Part shown: positions 7,980-17,141 of the stretch, piece after piece
How the letters are laid out: every line of letters starts with the position of its first letter
How positions within the stretch are numbered: the first letter of the stretch is position 1
Origin: Hymenobacter negativus
Lineage (GTDB): Bacteria > Bacteroidota > Bacteroidia > Cytophagales > Hymenobacteraceae
NCBI RefSeq assembly: GCF_017571495.1
Contig: NZ_JAGETZ010000018.1
Span: 62,001-126,000 of the forward strand
Direction: 5' to 3'
Length of the DNA stretch: 64,000 nt
Made by a program: the position numbers and the translations under genes
Notes under the pieces: model-generated
The model's input: only the letters and a program-made list of their open reading frames with translations
Database searches by the model: none
Told to the model about the DNA's origin: nothing

Positions 7980-9308
7980 TTGGCTGAAATTCAACCCGTG
8001 CGCGGCTGGCGCTATAACCCGGTCCTGAGTGCTGATATTGATGCGTATGTGTCCCCGCTGTTCGATGTAGTATCGGTTAAACAGCGGGAGGCACTCTACC
8101 GCAATCCACTTAATTCCATTCATCTGTCGGTACCTCGGGGCGACGACCCGGCGGCGGCGGCGCTGGAGCGCCTGCGGCAGTGGGAAGCCGATGGCGTGCT
8201 GCGCCAGGATGAGCTGCCAGGGATTTACGCGTATTATCAGTATTTCCGGCTACCGGGCAGCGCCCGCGAGTATTGCCGCAAGGGTTTCATGTGTCACATT
8301 CGGGCGTATGACTGGGACGAGGACGTGGTGCTGCGCCACGAAAACACGCTGCCCGCCTCGGTGAATGACCGGGCGGAGCTGCTCGCGCGCACCCAGTTCC
8401 AGACCAGCGCCACCCACGGCCTGTACCGCGACGAAGATTTCGAGCTGGAAACCTACCTGGACGAGGCTATACGCTCGCCGCTGGTGGAAACGGAAGAGGA
8501 CTACCAGGGCGCGCGCGACGTGCTGGCCGTGATTCAGGATGCTGCCATCATCCGGCGGTTTCAGCAGGTGCTGGCGCGCCGGCAGGTGATTCTGGCCGAT
8601 GGGCACCACCGCTACGAGGGCTCGCTGGCTTATCGGCAGGCCCGGGAAGTGGCTGCCGAAGGCCACGCCACCGGTCAGGAGCCCTGGAACTACCACCTCA
8701 TGTACCTCACCAACTCGGCGGCCGACGACCTGCGCATTCTGCCCACCCACCGCCTGTTGCTGGAACTGCCTGCGCACCTCACTGAAACCGAGCTACTAGC
8801 CCGGCTCGCGCCCTACTTCACGGTATTGCCCGCCGATGATGCCAACGACTTGCCGGAAATCATTGCGGGCAAACGCTGGGCCTTTGGGCTGTATCTGGGC
8901 GGGCAGGCTTACAAAATCCGGCTGCGGCCCGAAGTGCATACACAGATGGACTGGACAACAACAGACGAGGTAAAGGCCTTGGATTTAACGGTGCTGCATT
9001 TTTTTGTTTTTGAAAAGGTGCTGGGTATTGTGGGGCCGGATGCGCAACGGACCTGGCCGGGCGTGGCCTACGTGCGCAACTTTACCGAGTGCCTGCAGCG
9101 CGTGGACCGCGGCGAGGCCCGGGCCGCCTTCATCGTAAATGAGGTAAGCATGGCCGAGGTGGAGGCCGTGTGCCATTCCGGGTCCGTGATGCCGCCCAAA
9201 TCCACGTTCTTTTATCCCAAAACCATTGGCGGCTTTCTTTTCAGCAGCATTGCAGATGAGGAAGCCGGCAACACGTTTGCCGACTTTTTCCTGAATTCTC
9301 CCGCGTGA
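7980..9308 (+). CDS. DUF1015 family protein
   Basis: A 442-residue cytoplasmic protein of the DUF1015 (COG4198) family. Matching blocks are the start IQPVRGWRYNP, the SPLFDVVSVKQRE stretch, the conserved IADGHHRYEGSLAYR-type block (residues ~205-218) and the C-terminal VMPPKSTFFYPKTIGG. Function is not proven; family members are often near serine biosynthesis genes in other bacteria. The start is probably TTG at 7980 because no ATG occurs before the conserved N-terminus. Its stop overlaps the GTG of maf by four bases (GTGA), so the two are translationally linked. Confidence 0.9.
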   Translation: MAEIQPVRGWRYNPVLSADIDAYVSPLFDVVSVKQREALYRNPLNSIHLSVPRGDDPAAAALERLRQWEADGVLRQDELPGIYAYYQYFRLPGSAREYCRKGFMCHIRAYDWDEDVVLRHENTLPASVNDRAELLARTQFQTSATHGLYRDEDFELETYLDEAIRSPLVETEEDYQGARDVLAVIQDAAIIRRFQQVLARRQVILADGHHRYEGSLAYRQAREVAAEGHATGQEPWNYHLMYLTNSAADDLRILPTHRLLLELPAHLTETELLARLAPYFTVLPADDANDLPEIIAGKRWAFGLYLGGQAYKIRLRPEVHTQMDWTTTDEVKALDLTVLHFFVFEKVLGIVGPDAQRTWPGVAYVRNFTECLQRVDRGEARAAFIVNEVSMAEVEAVCHSGSVMPPKSTFFYPKTIGGFLFSSIADEEAGNTFADFFLNSPA

Positions 9309-9892
9309 AACTGATTTTAGCTTCTAACTCGCCCCGTCGCCGCCAGCTGCTCACCGAGCTTGGCTTGCCTTATGAAATCCAGCTTTTGGAGGTCGAGGAG
9401 GACTTTCCGGCCCACCTGCGCCGCGCCGAAGTAGCCGAGTTTCTGGCCGCTCACAAAGCAGCGGCTTACGCCCCCGGTCTTGCAGCGGACGAGCTGGTAA
9501 TAACGGCTGACACTATTGTGTGCCTTGACGATGACGTGCTGAATAAGCCCGCCGACGTAGCCGAAGCTACTGCCATGCTCACCCGCCTGCAGGGCCGAGC
9601 CCACGACGTATTCACGGCCGTGTGCCTGCGCTGTGGCGACGGCCGCGAAGTCGTGTTTTCGGACCAGACCACTGTGTATTTCCGCGCCCTCAGCCCGACT
9701 GAAATCAGTCATTACATCGCCACTGCCAAGCCCTTCGACAAAGCCGGCGCCTACGGGGCGCAGGACTGGCTGGGCATGGTCGGCATCGAGCGGCTTGAAG
9801 GCTCCTACTTCACGGTGATGGGGCTGCCCACGCACCGCGTGTGGGCGGAGCTGGAAAAGCTGGGGGCCCTCCCCGAACCCACCACCCGCTAA
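9305..9892 (+). CDS. maf: Maf family nucleotide pyrophosphatase
   Basis: A 195-residue Maf/Ham1-fold enzyme that hydrolyses non-canonical or excess nucleoside triphosphates (dTTP, UTP and modified forms in characterised members) to monophosphates. The signature ILASNSPRRRQLLTELG is at the N-terminus; VITADTIVCLDDDVLNKP supplies the catalytic acidic residues, and YFTVMGLPTH closes the fold. Start is GTG at 9305, overlapping the upstream gene's stop; its own stop overlaps the next ATG by one base (TAATG), so the gene sits within one operon. Confidence 0.93.
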   Translation: MKLILASNSPRRRQLLTELGLPYEIQLLEVEEDFPAHLRRAEVAEFLAAHKAAAYAPGLAADELVITADTIVCLDDDVLNKPADVAEATAMLTRLQGRAHDVFTAVCLRCGDGREVVFSDQTTVYFRALSPTEISHYIATAKPFDKAGAYGAQDWLGMVGIERLEGSYFTVMGLPTHRVWAELEKLGALPEPTTR

Positions 9893-11697
9893 TGCCCGCC
9901 GCGCCCCAGCCGGCCCGCATCATGCCCTGGCTGCTCTGGACCGGCGCCCTAGGCCTGCTCACGGCAGCCATTGCGCTGGGCCTGGTGGTGGGCACCGCCA
10001 GCTACGCCCAGCTCCAAGTCCTGGGGCAACTGCCTTACCACGAGTTCCAGTATAAAATTCTGAAACTGGCCCTTACCCCGGACCGGCTTGCTCTACTTAG
10101 GGCTTTGCTGGTCGGGGCAGGCGTGGCCGGGCTATTGGGCACGGTGGTGCTCCATCAGCAGTTTCAGCCGGCGCATGGGCTTTTCCAGGAAGCACGGCTG
10201 GCCCGCAGGCGCTTTGCCAGCTGGTTTCGGCGGCAGCCCAAGCCTGAAAAACATTGGGCCGCCGTCTTGCTTGGCCTTGTTCTGGCGGCCCGCCTGTGGT
10301 ATTTGGTTAGCTACCCGCTCAGCACCGACGAAATGGCGTCACATGACTTTTTCGCCCAGCGCGGACCGCTCACCGTCACCACCTACTACCCCATTCCCAA
10401 CAACCATATTTTTTACAACCTGCTAGCCTGGCCCCTGGCGGCTGCGGGCCTACCCGCGCTGCTGGCCATGCGGCTGCCGAGTCTGCTGCTCGGCTTTGTT
10501 GGGACGGCGCTGGGCTATGTGCTATTGGCCCGGATAGCAGGTGCCCGACTGGCGCTGGCCGTAACCGGACTGGTGAACCTGGCTTCGCTCTGGGTGTACT
10601 ACGCCATGGCGGGACGCGGATACTTTCTGCAAATCGGACTGCTACAAGCCGGCTTTTTTGCAACGGTAGAGCTGTTGCAAACACCCGCCCGGTATACCCG
10701 GCTAGCCTGGCTGGCTTTTGGCATAAGCAGCGTGCTGGGGCTGTATTTGATACCAAGTTACGCCTATCCGCTGGTGTCGCTGGGTGCGGGACTTGGGCTG
10801 GGATTTGTCTGGCAGCGTCGATGGCAGGCGCTGGGGCAGCTGGTGGTGGTGGCTGTTTTTGTTGGACTAATAACCGTTCTGTTGTATGCACCAGTAGGCG
10901 CCGTTTCCGGCTGGGAACGGCTGCTCCACAACCCTTACGTAGCGGCCAAAACTCCGGCGCAATTCTGGCCTACCTACCGGGCCTTTCTCTACGAAACGGC
11001 CGCCACACTATTTGGGCCCAGCCTCCGCGTGAGTGGCCCGGTCTGGCTGGCGCTGGCGCTGGGGGGTGGAATGGTGAGTGCGTATTGGCTAAAAAAAGGC
11101 CACGCCTCACTGCGCATCGCTGCGCAACTGGCCTCACTCCTACTGCTCATGCCGCTGCTCCTGATGGTGCTGCAACGGGTGTATGCTCCCACCCGCGTGC
11201 TGCTGTATCTCACGTTTTTTGGCTACCTGCTGGGGATGCTGTGGCTGCAACGGCTACCTTGGGAGCGCTACATCCAGGCACGTTGGCAAAGCCCACTGCT
11301 CCTGCTCCTCGTTGTCAGCATTGGCAGCTACCGGCTGTACGAGAACCGCAGCCAAGTGCAGGCATTGCGCCACGAAACCCAGCAGGTTGAAGCCGCCTAC
11401 CGCTGGTTACGGTCCCAACCGCAACCCGTCGGCCAGCCCGCCCGCATCTGGCTGCATGCCATTATTCACGAACTATTTTTTCTGCATTACGAGCAGCAGG
11501 AACCCGCCGGTCGCCGTGACCGGCTGGCGTCGCAACCGGCCACGATGGCAACGGGCGGCTACGACTACCTGGTGATTGGCCGGCGGCCCGAAGACCGGAA
11601 GCTACCGCCCCCACCTCCCCAATACCAAGCCCGCTACCACGACGATTTGGTGACGATTTATCAACTCACCGTGCAGCCCAACCAGCACGACAGATAG
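9892..11697 (+). CDS. Polytopic GT-C-like glycosyltransferase (first of a pair)
   Basis: A 601-residue integral membrane protein with about 12 hydrophobic segments. It resembles bacterial GT39/PMT-like (GT-C) glycosyltransferases: an acidic loop after an early span (SYPLSTDEMASHDFF) is followed by TYYPIPNNHIFYNLLAW, and the C-terminus is a soluble domain of about 130 residues. Donor would be a lipid-linked sugar and the acceptor is unknown. ATG at 9892 overlaps the maf stop. It is paralogous to the next gene; both have the Y-Y-P-x-P-N-N-H motif. Confidence 0.75.
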   Translation: MPAAPQPARIMPWLLWTGALGLLTAAIALGLVVGTASYAQLQVLGQLPYHEFQYKILKLALTPDRLALLRALLVGAGVAGLLGTVVLHQQFQPAHGLFQEARLARRRFASWFRRQPKPEKHWAAVLLGLVLAARLWYLVSYPLSTDEMASHDFFAQRGPLTVTTYYPIPNNHIFYNLLAWPLAAAGLPALLAMRLPSLLLGFVGTALGYVLLARIAGARLALAVTGLVNLASLWVYYAMAGRGYFLQIGLLQAGFFATVELLQTPARYTRLAWLAFGISSVLGLYLIPSYAYPLVSLGAGLGLGFVWQRRWQALGQLVVVAVFVGLITVLLYAPVGAVSGWERLLHNPYVAAKTPAQFWPTYRAFLYETAATLFGPSLRVSGPVWLALALGGGMVSAYWLKKGHASLRIAAQLASLLLLMPLLLMVLQRVYAPTRVLLYLTFFGYLLGMLWLQRLPWERYIQARWQSPLLLLLVVSIGSYRLYENRSQVQALRHETQQVEAAYRWLRSQPQPVGQPARIWLHAIIHELFFLHYEQQEPAGRRDRLASQPATMATGGYDYLVIGRRPEDRKLPPPPPQYQARYHDDLVTIYQLTVQPNQHDR

Positions 11698-11714
11698 CTC
11701 ATTTTGGGCAAGCC

Positions 11715-13535
11715 ATGCCACTAACCATGACTTCTTCCGTTCCCAGACTGTCCTTCTTCGCCATGCTGGGCTGCGCGGTACTGGCCGTCAGTGCTGGTTA
11801 TGCGGCAATAGTACTGCACAGCGCAACCTGGGCCGACACGCAGCAACTGAACAACGTTTTCCCTTTCTACCACTGGAAAATCCGGACTTTCACCCCAGTT
11901 GAATTACGGCAGGCTACCCAGTGGCTTGCCATCGCTGCCGGGGCTTTAGGAACCAGCTGGGCCGTGCTATTCAGGAGTCGGGCCAAGCGTACCGAACAGC
12001 CCAGTCAGCAAGACAAAATTGGTTTTTCAGGGACAATAACAATCTTGCTGAATGACCTAACGCAGGCGCAGCGGCGCGGCGCAACAGCAGCTTTTGCCGC
12101 CCTCACTGGCTTGCGCCTGGTGCTGAGTCTGCCAATGATTATTCCGGCTTACGATGATGCCGCTTCGTACACGCTATTTGTGAGCAAGGGGCTTCTGGCA
12201 GTCAGTTCCTACTATCCATTGCCCAACAACCATGTGCTGAGCAACACGCTCAGTTGGCTGTTTTTTCAGGTAAATCCCAGCTTTTGGTGGACCATGCGCC
12301 TGCCAGTAGTTCTCACGGCTACGGCGGCTACCGGGCTGCTGTTTGTGGGGCTGCTGCGCGAGAAAGTAGCATTTCGGCCGGCACTGCTGGCTACCGTGCT
12401 GTTTAGTCTGAGCCAGCTCAGCCTCTACCACGCCGTGGTAGGCCGGGGCTACTGGCTGCTGACCGGGCTCGCGGGCCTGGTCTTCTTCAGCACGATGGCG
12501 CTGAGCCGGCCGACAGCCCGAACACGGCGGGCCTGGTGGGGGCTGGTGGTGGGTGGCATGCTGGGCACTTACGCTGTGCCCACGTTTGCGCTGGTGCTGG
12601 GGTCGGCGTTTTCGTGGTTGGGATTGGAATGCCTGCGCCGCCGCGATGCCGCGGGCCTGCTTCGATTGGGGCTGGCAGGAGGCATTACGGCCGTGGGCTC
12701 ACTGCTGCTGTATGCGCCGCTGCTTTTCATTTCGGGACCGGCCAAGCTGTTCAATAATGGTTTTGTGGCGTCCCTGCCGTTGCACGATTTCCTCGCGGGC
12801 CTTCCCCGCTTCGTGTGGCAAACGGAAGGTGCTATGGCCGGGCAAGTCGCGTATGGCGGGCTGCTGGTGTTCGCCGGATTTATTGCCGCTGCCGGACTGC
12901 TTTGGCGGGCCCGGCAGCAAGCGCTGCCCGCGCAGCTGGCAGTGCCCATCCGCCGGCTGGGGCTGCCCGCGCTGTGGTTCATAGCCCTGCCCTACGCGGT
13001 GCTGGCGGCCCAGCGCGTATTGCCCCCCGGTCGCACCATGTTCTACAAGGCGTTTTTCTTTTTCACCCTCCTGGCGCTGGTCCTCGAATGGCTGCTACAA
13101 ACGCAACTGGCCAGCCGTCTCCGGCTGCTCCGGCCGTTGCTGGGGCTGCTGGCCCTGGGCTGGGCAGGCTACCAAGTGGTGAGCCTGCGGCGCGATGCCC
13201 GCATCCCACTCCAGCACAACGCAGCATACCACGAAGCCTTTGCCTGGCTGGCCCGCCAAACACCCGGTCCCGTGCTGGCTCCGGAGCCCACCCACGCTAT
13301 TTTCCTGGGCCTGTATTTCCGCGCCGAGCAGCCCGCCTGGCCCTGGCACGCCGATGCTGCGCCACAGCCGGGCATTCCCTACGCCTACGCCGTAGCCTTC
13401 CCTAATCGACGCGGCTACTTCCAGCCGCGCTTTGCCTATCCACCCGCCTTCCACAACCAGGAAGTTGATATTTACCGCATCAGCACGCCAACCGACTCTA
13501 CTGCTAGCCCCGCCTATTGGCACTTAGTAGAGTAG
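11715..13535 (+). CDS. Polytopic GT-C-like glycosyltransferase (second of a pair)
   Basis: A 606-residue membrane protein with about 12 hydrophobic segments, paralogous to the gene just upstream, with an 17-base gap. It has the same layout: an acidic loop (IIPAYDDAASYTLFV) and then SYYPLPNNHVLSNTLSW, a multi-span core (with AVVGRGYWLLTG matching AMAGRGYFLQIG in the first), and a soluble C-terminal domain. The paired order suggests a tandem duplication followed by divergence. A second ATG at 11727 is possible. The glycan target is unknown. Confidence 0.72.
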   Translation: MPLTMTSSVPRLSFFAMLGCAVLAVSAGYAAIVLHSATWADTQQLNNVFPFYHWKIRTFTPVELRQATQWLAIAAGALGTSWAVLFRSRAKRTEQPSQQDKIGFSGTITILLNDLTQAQRRGATAAFAALTGLRLVLSLPMIIPAYDDAASYTLFVSKGLLAVSSYYPLPNNHVLSNTLSWLFFQVNPSFWWTMRLPVVLTATAATGLLFVGLLREKVAFRPALLATVLFSLSQLSLYHAVVGRGYWLLTGLAGLVFFSTMALSRPTARTRRAWWGLVVGGMLGTYAVPTFALVLGSAFSWLGLECLRRRDAAGLLRLGLAGGITAVGSLLLYAPLLFISGPAKLFNNGFVASLPLHDFLAGLPRFVWQTEGAMAGQVAYGGLLVFAGFIAAAGLLWRARQQALPAQLAVPIRRLGLPALWFIALPYAVLAAQRVLPPGRTMFYKAFFFFTLLALVLEWLLQTQLASRLRLLRPLLGLLALGWAGYQVVSLRRDARIPLQHNAAYHEAFAWLARQTPGPVLAPEPTHAIFLGLYFRAEQPAWPWHADAAPQPGIPYAYAVAFPNRRGYFQPRFAYPPAFHNQEVDIYRISTPTDSTASPAYWHLVE

Positions 13536-13554
13536 AATTTCATAAAAGGGTTAC

Positions 13555-13983
13555 TCAGTGCCCCCGCGCCAGCAACGCAATTCCGGCCACAATCAGCACC
13601 AGCCCACCCACCTGCGGCAGGCTCAACGCCTCGCGCAGCACCACCAGCCCCAGCAGCGCGGTGAGCAGCACGGAGCCGCCCACAATCAAGGGCGTACCCA
13701 CCGAGGAATTCACCCCGCGCTGGAACACCACAAATGTTAGGATTTCGGCCAGTCCCACGCCCAATCCGGCCAGTACCGCCAGCCCCACGCCTTTGCCCGA
13801 TACGGCCAGGTGCTGCCCTTGCAGCTTCAGTTTCACGAGCCACGCGGCGCCCAGTGCGGCAGCTACCAGCTGCAGAATCACCGCGCCCACGGCGGGCGGC
13901 AGGTGGTTGGCGGCCAGCTTAATGAAGAAATTGTAGAGCGCGAGGCACAGGGCGGTGAGCAGGGCAAGCGGAAGCCAGTTCAT
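13555..13983 (-). CDS. EamA-like half-size membrane transporter
   Basis: A 142-residue protein with five hydrophobic segments, matching one EamA (drug/metabolite transporter) repeat. Full EamA proteins have two repeats (about 300 residues), so this would work as a dimer, like the small multidrug resistance types. Conserved features are the LYNFFIKLAA segment, EILTFVVFQRGV with SVGTPLIVGGSVLL, and the last span QVGGLVLIVAGIALLA. Substrate is unknown. It is convergent with the glycosyltransferase at 13535 (20-base gap). Confidence 0.8.
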   Translation of the reverse strand: MNWLPLALLTALCLALYNFFIKLAANHLPPAVGAVILQLVAAALGAAWLVKLKLQGQHLAVSGKGVGLAVLAGLGVGLAEILTFVVFQRGVNSSVGTPLIVGGSVLLTALLGLVVLREALSLPQVGGLVLIVAGIALLARGH

Positions 13984-13986
13984 ATA

Positions 13987-14454
13987 TCATTCAATATCAT
14001 ACAGAATTGCTAACGCTTTTACGGTCGCGTCTTCATCCAAACCAATCATAGGCATTGTCTGAACAAACCTGCTCTTTATCTCAGCAGGCAATTCATTAAT
14101 GGATAGGTCATCGTCAATAATGACATAGTTTTTTTCATATCCACCTCGTGAAACCCAGTCCTCAATTTCGCGACCCCGGTCCTGATTATGATTCAAAACT
14201 GAGCTGTCGTTAACCTTCTCGATTGAAGATGGGATTATGCCCCTGGTGTTCAACAGCACTTTCCACTCTTCCAGCGAATAGTTGATTCGGTGGGATGTAG
14301 TCAGGACAATTGATGCATCTGTTTCGTCAATGATACGAGCCAGATTTTTCGCGGCTTTCTCATTGAACTTCATAAAGCCATCAGGCTCAAGTTCTACAAC
14401 CCGCCAAACCGGAGTCGTAACCAAAACGCCATCGATGTCCAGAAGAATTACCAC
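13987..14454 (-). CDS. HAD-fold hydrolase
   Basis: A 155-residue protein starting VILLDIDGVLV, the DxDG nucleophile motif of the HAD superfamily. Later motifs are TTSHR (the T/S motif) and VIIDDDLSI (the acidic metal motif). It resembles the HAD domain grouped with the Swiss Army Knife RNA repair proteins (PF18143). The likely role is a phosphatase or polynucleotide kinase-phosphatase-like activity. The start is GTG at 14454. Lower GC than its neighbours suggests later arrival. Confidence 0.75.
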   Translation of the reverse strand: MVILLDIDGVLVTTPVWRVVELEPDGFMKFNEKAAKNLARIIDETDASIVLTTSHRINYSLEEWKVLLNTRGIIPSSIEKVNDSSVLNHNQDRGREIEDWVSRGGYEKNYVIIDDDLSINELPAEIKSRFVQTMPMIGLDEDATVKALAILYDIE

Positions 14455-14456
14455 AA

Positions 14457-15446
14457 TTACCGCAGCTTCTCCTTCAGCAGTTCCATTTCCGTGGTTGGCA
14501 GCACCTGCTCGTAAAGGATGTTATAGGTCGCCTCCGTAATCGGCATGTTCACTTTGAGCTTCTTGTTCAGCTCGTGAATGGACTTCACGGCGTAGTAGCC
14601 TTCGGCAATCATGTTCATTTCCAGCTGCGCTGACTTCACGGAGTAGCCCCGGCCCACCATACCGCCAAACGTGCGGTTGCGCGAGAACTGCGAGTAGGCC
14701 GTAACCAGCAAATCGCCGAGGTAGGCCGAAGCCGATAAATCGCGCGCCTGTGGATTGATGGCTTGCAGGAAGCGGCGGATTTCCTGCACCGCGTTGCTCA
14801 CCAGCACGGCCAGGAAATTGTCGCCGTAGCCCACGCCATGCGCGATGCCGCCAGCCAAGGCAATGATGTTTTTCATCACCGCGCAATACTCAATGCCGTC
14901 GAGGTCCTGGGCCGGATGGGCGCGCACGTAGCGGTTGCGCAGCAGCTCGCAGAAATCCAGCGCCAGCCCCGCGTCGGGCGAGCCAATGGTGAGGTAGCTC
15001 TGCTTTTCCAGCGCCACTTCCTCGGCGTGGCAGGGGCCGGCGATGACGCCCAGCCGCGTGCGCGGCAGCCGAAACCGCTCGGCCACGTAGTCGGTCACGA
15101 GCTGGTTTTTGCTCGGAATCATGCCCTTAATGGCCGAAACCACCTTCTTGTGCTTGAGGGCATCGCGGCCCAGCTTATCAAGTACGGGCTGCACGAAGGC
15201 TGCCGGCACCGCCAGCACCAGCCAGTCGGCTTCCTCGATAGCGTCTTCCAAGTCGGTGGTCGGAAAAACCTGGTTCAAATCGAACTGCACGGCCGAGAGA
15301 TAGCGCGGGTTGTGGCGGGTGCGCAGCAGGTGTTGCACGTCCTCTTTCGAGCGCTGCCACCAGTCGATACGGGCCCCGTTTTCGCTGAGAATTTTGGTGA
15401 GTGCGGTGGCCCAGGAGCCGCCGCCGAGCATGGCTATTTTTTCCAA
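14457..15446 (-). CDS. gpsA: NAD(P)-dependent glycerol-3-phosphate dehydrogenase
   Basis: A 329-residue enzyme that reduces dihydroxyacetone phosphate to sn-glycerol 3-phosphate for phospholipid synthesis. The dinucleotide motif is IAMLGGGSWATALTKIL; other blocks are LAVPAAFVQPVL, the catalytic-lysine region VVSAIKGMIP, VIAGPCHAEEVA, VMKNIIALAGGIAHG (the second catalytic Lys) and DLLVTAYSQFSRNRTFGGMVG. No ATG lies near the expected start, so TTG at 15446 (codons TTG GAA AAA ATA) is chosen; the open frame runs up to 15545 through a repeat that is unlikely to be coding. Confidence 0.9.
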   Translation of the reverse strand: MEKIAMLGGGSWATALTKILSENGARIDWWQRSKEDVQHLLRTRHNPRYLSAVQFDLNQVFPTTDLEDAIEEADWLVLAVPAAFVQPVLDKLGRDALKHKKVVSAIKGMIPSKNQLVTDYVAERFRLPRTRLGVIAGPCHAEEVALEKQSYLTIGSPDAGLALDFCELLRNRYVRAHPAQDLDGIEYCAVMKNIIALAGGIAHGVGYGDNFLAVLVSNAVQEIRRFLQAINPQARDLSASAYLGDLLVTAYSQFSRNRTFGGMVGRGYSVKSAQLEMNMIAEGYYAVKSIHELNKKLKVNMPITEATYNILYEQVLPTTEMELLKEKLR

Positions 15447-15496
15447 GGAGTGGTGGGAATTGAGCGGGGAGGTTGAAATGGCGCCCTCAAAAAAGA

Positions 15497-15597
15497 ACGT
15501 CACGCGGAGCTTGCCGAAGCATCTCTGGCGCAATACTAACCCCAATTAAGCGGATTACTGCGGCAACAGAGATGCTCCGGCAAGCTCCGCGTGACGT
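15497..15597. repeat. Near-perfect 30-bp inverted repeat (REP-like)
   Basis: Left arm 15497-15526 (starts ACGTCACGCGGAGCTTGCCG) and right arm 15568-15597 are complements with one mismatch and a 41-base spacer. Similar GAGCTTGCCGAAGC-type sequences occur as dispersed intergenic repeats in Hymenobacter. It sits between gpsA and the efflux gene and can act as a terminator. Confidence 0.7.
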
Positions 15598-15629
15598 GCG
15601 ATGGATACGTCAGAACGGAGCGGAACCGC

Positions 15630-17039
15630 TTATTTACCCGCTTCCGGGTCGTCTTTTAGAGCTTCCTTATTCAGAGATTTGGCATCCTTGATATCCACCA
15701 AGGCGCCATCTTTCAGGGTCTTGGCCACGGCGCGGAATGGGCCACTCACCACTTGCTGGCCCGCCTGCACCCCGCTCAGAATCTCAATATTCTGGAAGTC
15801 GCTGATACCAGTTTTTACCGGCGTCAGTACCGCCTTGCCGTCTTTAATCACGAACACCACTTCCTGAATTTCGGCCTTCGGCGCGGCGCCCGGCTGCACG
15901 GCCGTAGCCGTGCCATTGCCCCGGTTCGAGCGTACCTGCGGGCCATTTTTATCGTCACTGCTCGTGTTGGCTGAGTCCGAACGCGTGGTAACCGAAGCCA
16001 GCGGTACGCTCAGCACGCCCGATTTACGGTCGGTGATGATGTCTACCGAGGCTGTCATACCCGGGCGGAACGGCACAATAGTCTGGCCCCGTACGGTGCG
16101 CACCAGATGCTTGTAGCTCTCGGGTTGCAACCGGATGCGAACCTCAAACTCGGTCACGGCTTCGGCCGTGAGAGCGTCTTTGGCGGTATTGGCAATGTTG
16201 GTCACGATGCCCTTGAACTTCTCGTTGCGGGTGCTGTAAGCATCCACGTCCACGTCCACCGAGTCGCCGATGTTCACGTTGTTCACGTCATTCTCATTCA
16301 CATTCACGCGCACCTCCATGTTGTTGAGGTTGGCAATGCGCATGATTTCAGTGCCAGCCATCTGGGTGGTGCCCACCACGCGCTCGCCCTTCTTCACGTT
16401 GAGCTTACTCACCGTGCCGCTCACCGGCGCGTAGATGGTGGTTTTGTTGAGGTTTTTGCGAGCTTCCTCCAGCGAGGCCGAAGCGGCGCTTACGGTGCTC
16501 TGCGAAGCCCGAATGGTTTGGCGGGCGCTGTTGATTTCTTCCTGGGAAGCATTGTAGGCCGCCTGGCTGGCTTCGTAGTCGGCCTGCGAAATCACCTTTT
16601 GCTTATAAAGCGAAGCGTTGCGGCGGTAAGTCAGCTCCGTTTGCTTAGCCGTGGCCAAGAGCTGTTGCAGGCGGGCCTGGGCCTGGCCCACATTGGCGCG
16701 CTGGGTGCCCACCTGGGCGCTTTGCATGGCCACCTGCGCTTGATAGTTGTCGGGCCGGATGCGGAGCAACAGCTGCCCTTTGCGCACCGAGTCCCCTTCC
16801 TGCACATAAAGCTCGATGATTTCGCCGGACACGTCGGGCGAAATTTTCACTTCGGTTTCGGGCTGCACCTTACCCGAGGCACTCACTTTTTCCACGATGT
16901 TGGCGGGGCCAGCCTTCGCGGCCAGCACTTCAACGCCGGTGGGCTTGCCAATCCAGCCCTTCTTCTTTGCCACGGTGTAGCCCACGATAAGCACCAGCAC
17001 CACGGCAATCAGCGAATACAGTAAACGGTTGTTTTTCAT
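15630..17039 (-). CDS. Efflux RND/ABC-type periplasmic adaptor (HlyD/MacA-like)
   Basis: A 469-residue membrane-fusion protein. It has an N-terminal transmembrane anchor (residues ~7-24), a split lipoyl domain (KVQPETEVKISPDVSGEI ... YAPVSGTVSKLNVKKGERV), a long helical hairpin between them (~100-215), and a beta-barrel domain with VDVDVDAYSTRNEKF and PFRPGMTASVDI. Such adaptors bridge an inner-membrane transporter to an outer-membrane channel; the TolC-like gene lies 102 bases upstream, so the two form an export unit. The inner-membrane pump is not in the window. Confidence 0.9.
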   Translation of the reverse strand: MKNNRLLYSLIAVVLVLIVGYTVAKKKGWIGKPTGVEVLAAKAGPANIVEKVSASGKVQPETEVKISPDVSGEIIELYVQEGDSVRKGQLLLRIRPDNYQAQVAMQSAQVGTQRANVGQAQARLQQLLATAKQTELTYRRNASLYKQKVISQADYEASQAAYNASQEEINSARQTIRASQSTVSAASASLEEARKNLNKTTIYAPVSGTVSKLNVKKGERVVGTTQMAGTEIMRIANLNNMEVRVNVNENDVNNVNIGDSVDVDVDAYSTRNEKFKGIVTNIANTAKDALTAEAVTEFEVRIRLQPESYKHLVRTVRGQTIVPFRPGMTASVDIITDRKSGVLSVPLASVTTRSDSANTSSDDKNGPQVRSNRGNGTATAVQPGAAPKAEIQEVVFVIKDGKAVLTPVKTGISDFQNIEILSGVQAGQQVVSGPFRAVAKTLKDGALVDIKDAKSLNKEALKDDPEAGK

Positions 17040-17141
17040 TGGTTAGTTGTCAGTTTTCAGTTGTCGGTTGTTAGGTTGTTCCAATGCCTGTTATCAGCGG
17101 CGACTAGGCCTAACCACTGATAACAAGCAACTAACAACTGC

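Noticed and set aside
16107..17024. A His-rich rightward frame of 305 codons opposite the HlyD-like gene
   Set aside because: Its His/Val repeats mirror Asn/Val codons of the real adaptor; no domain is present.
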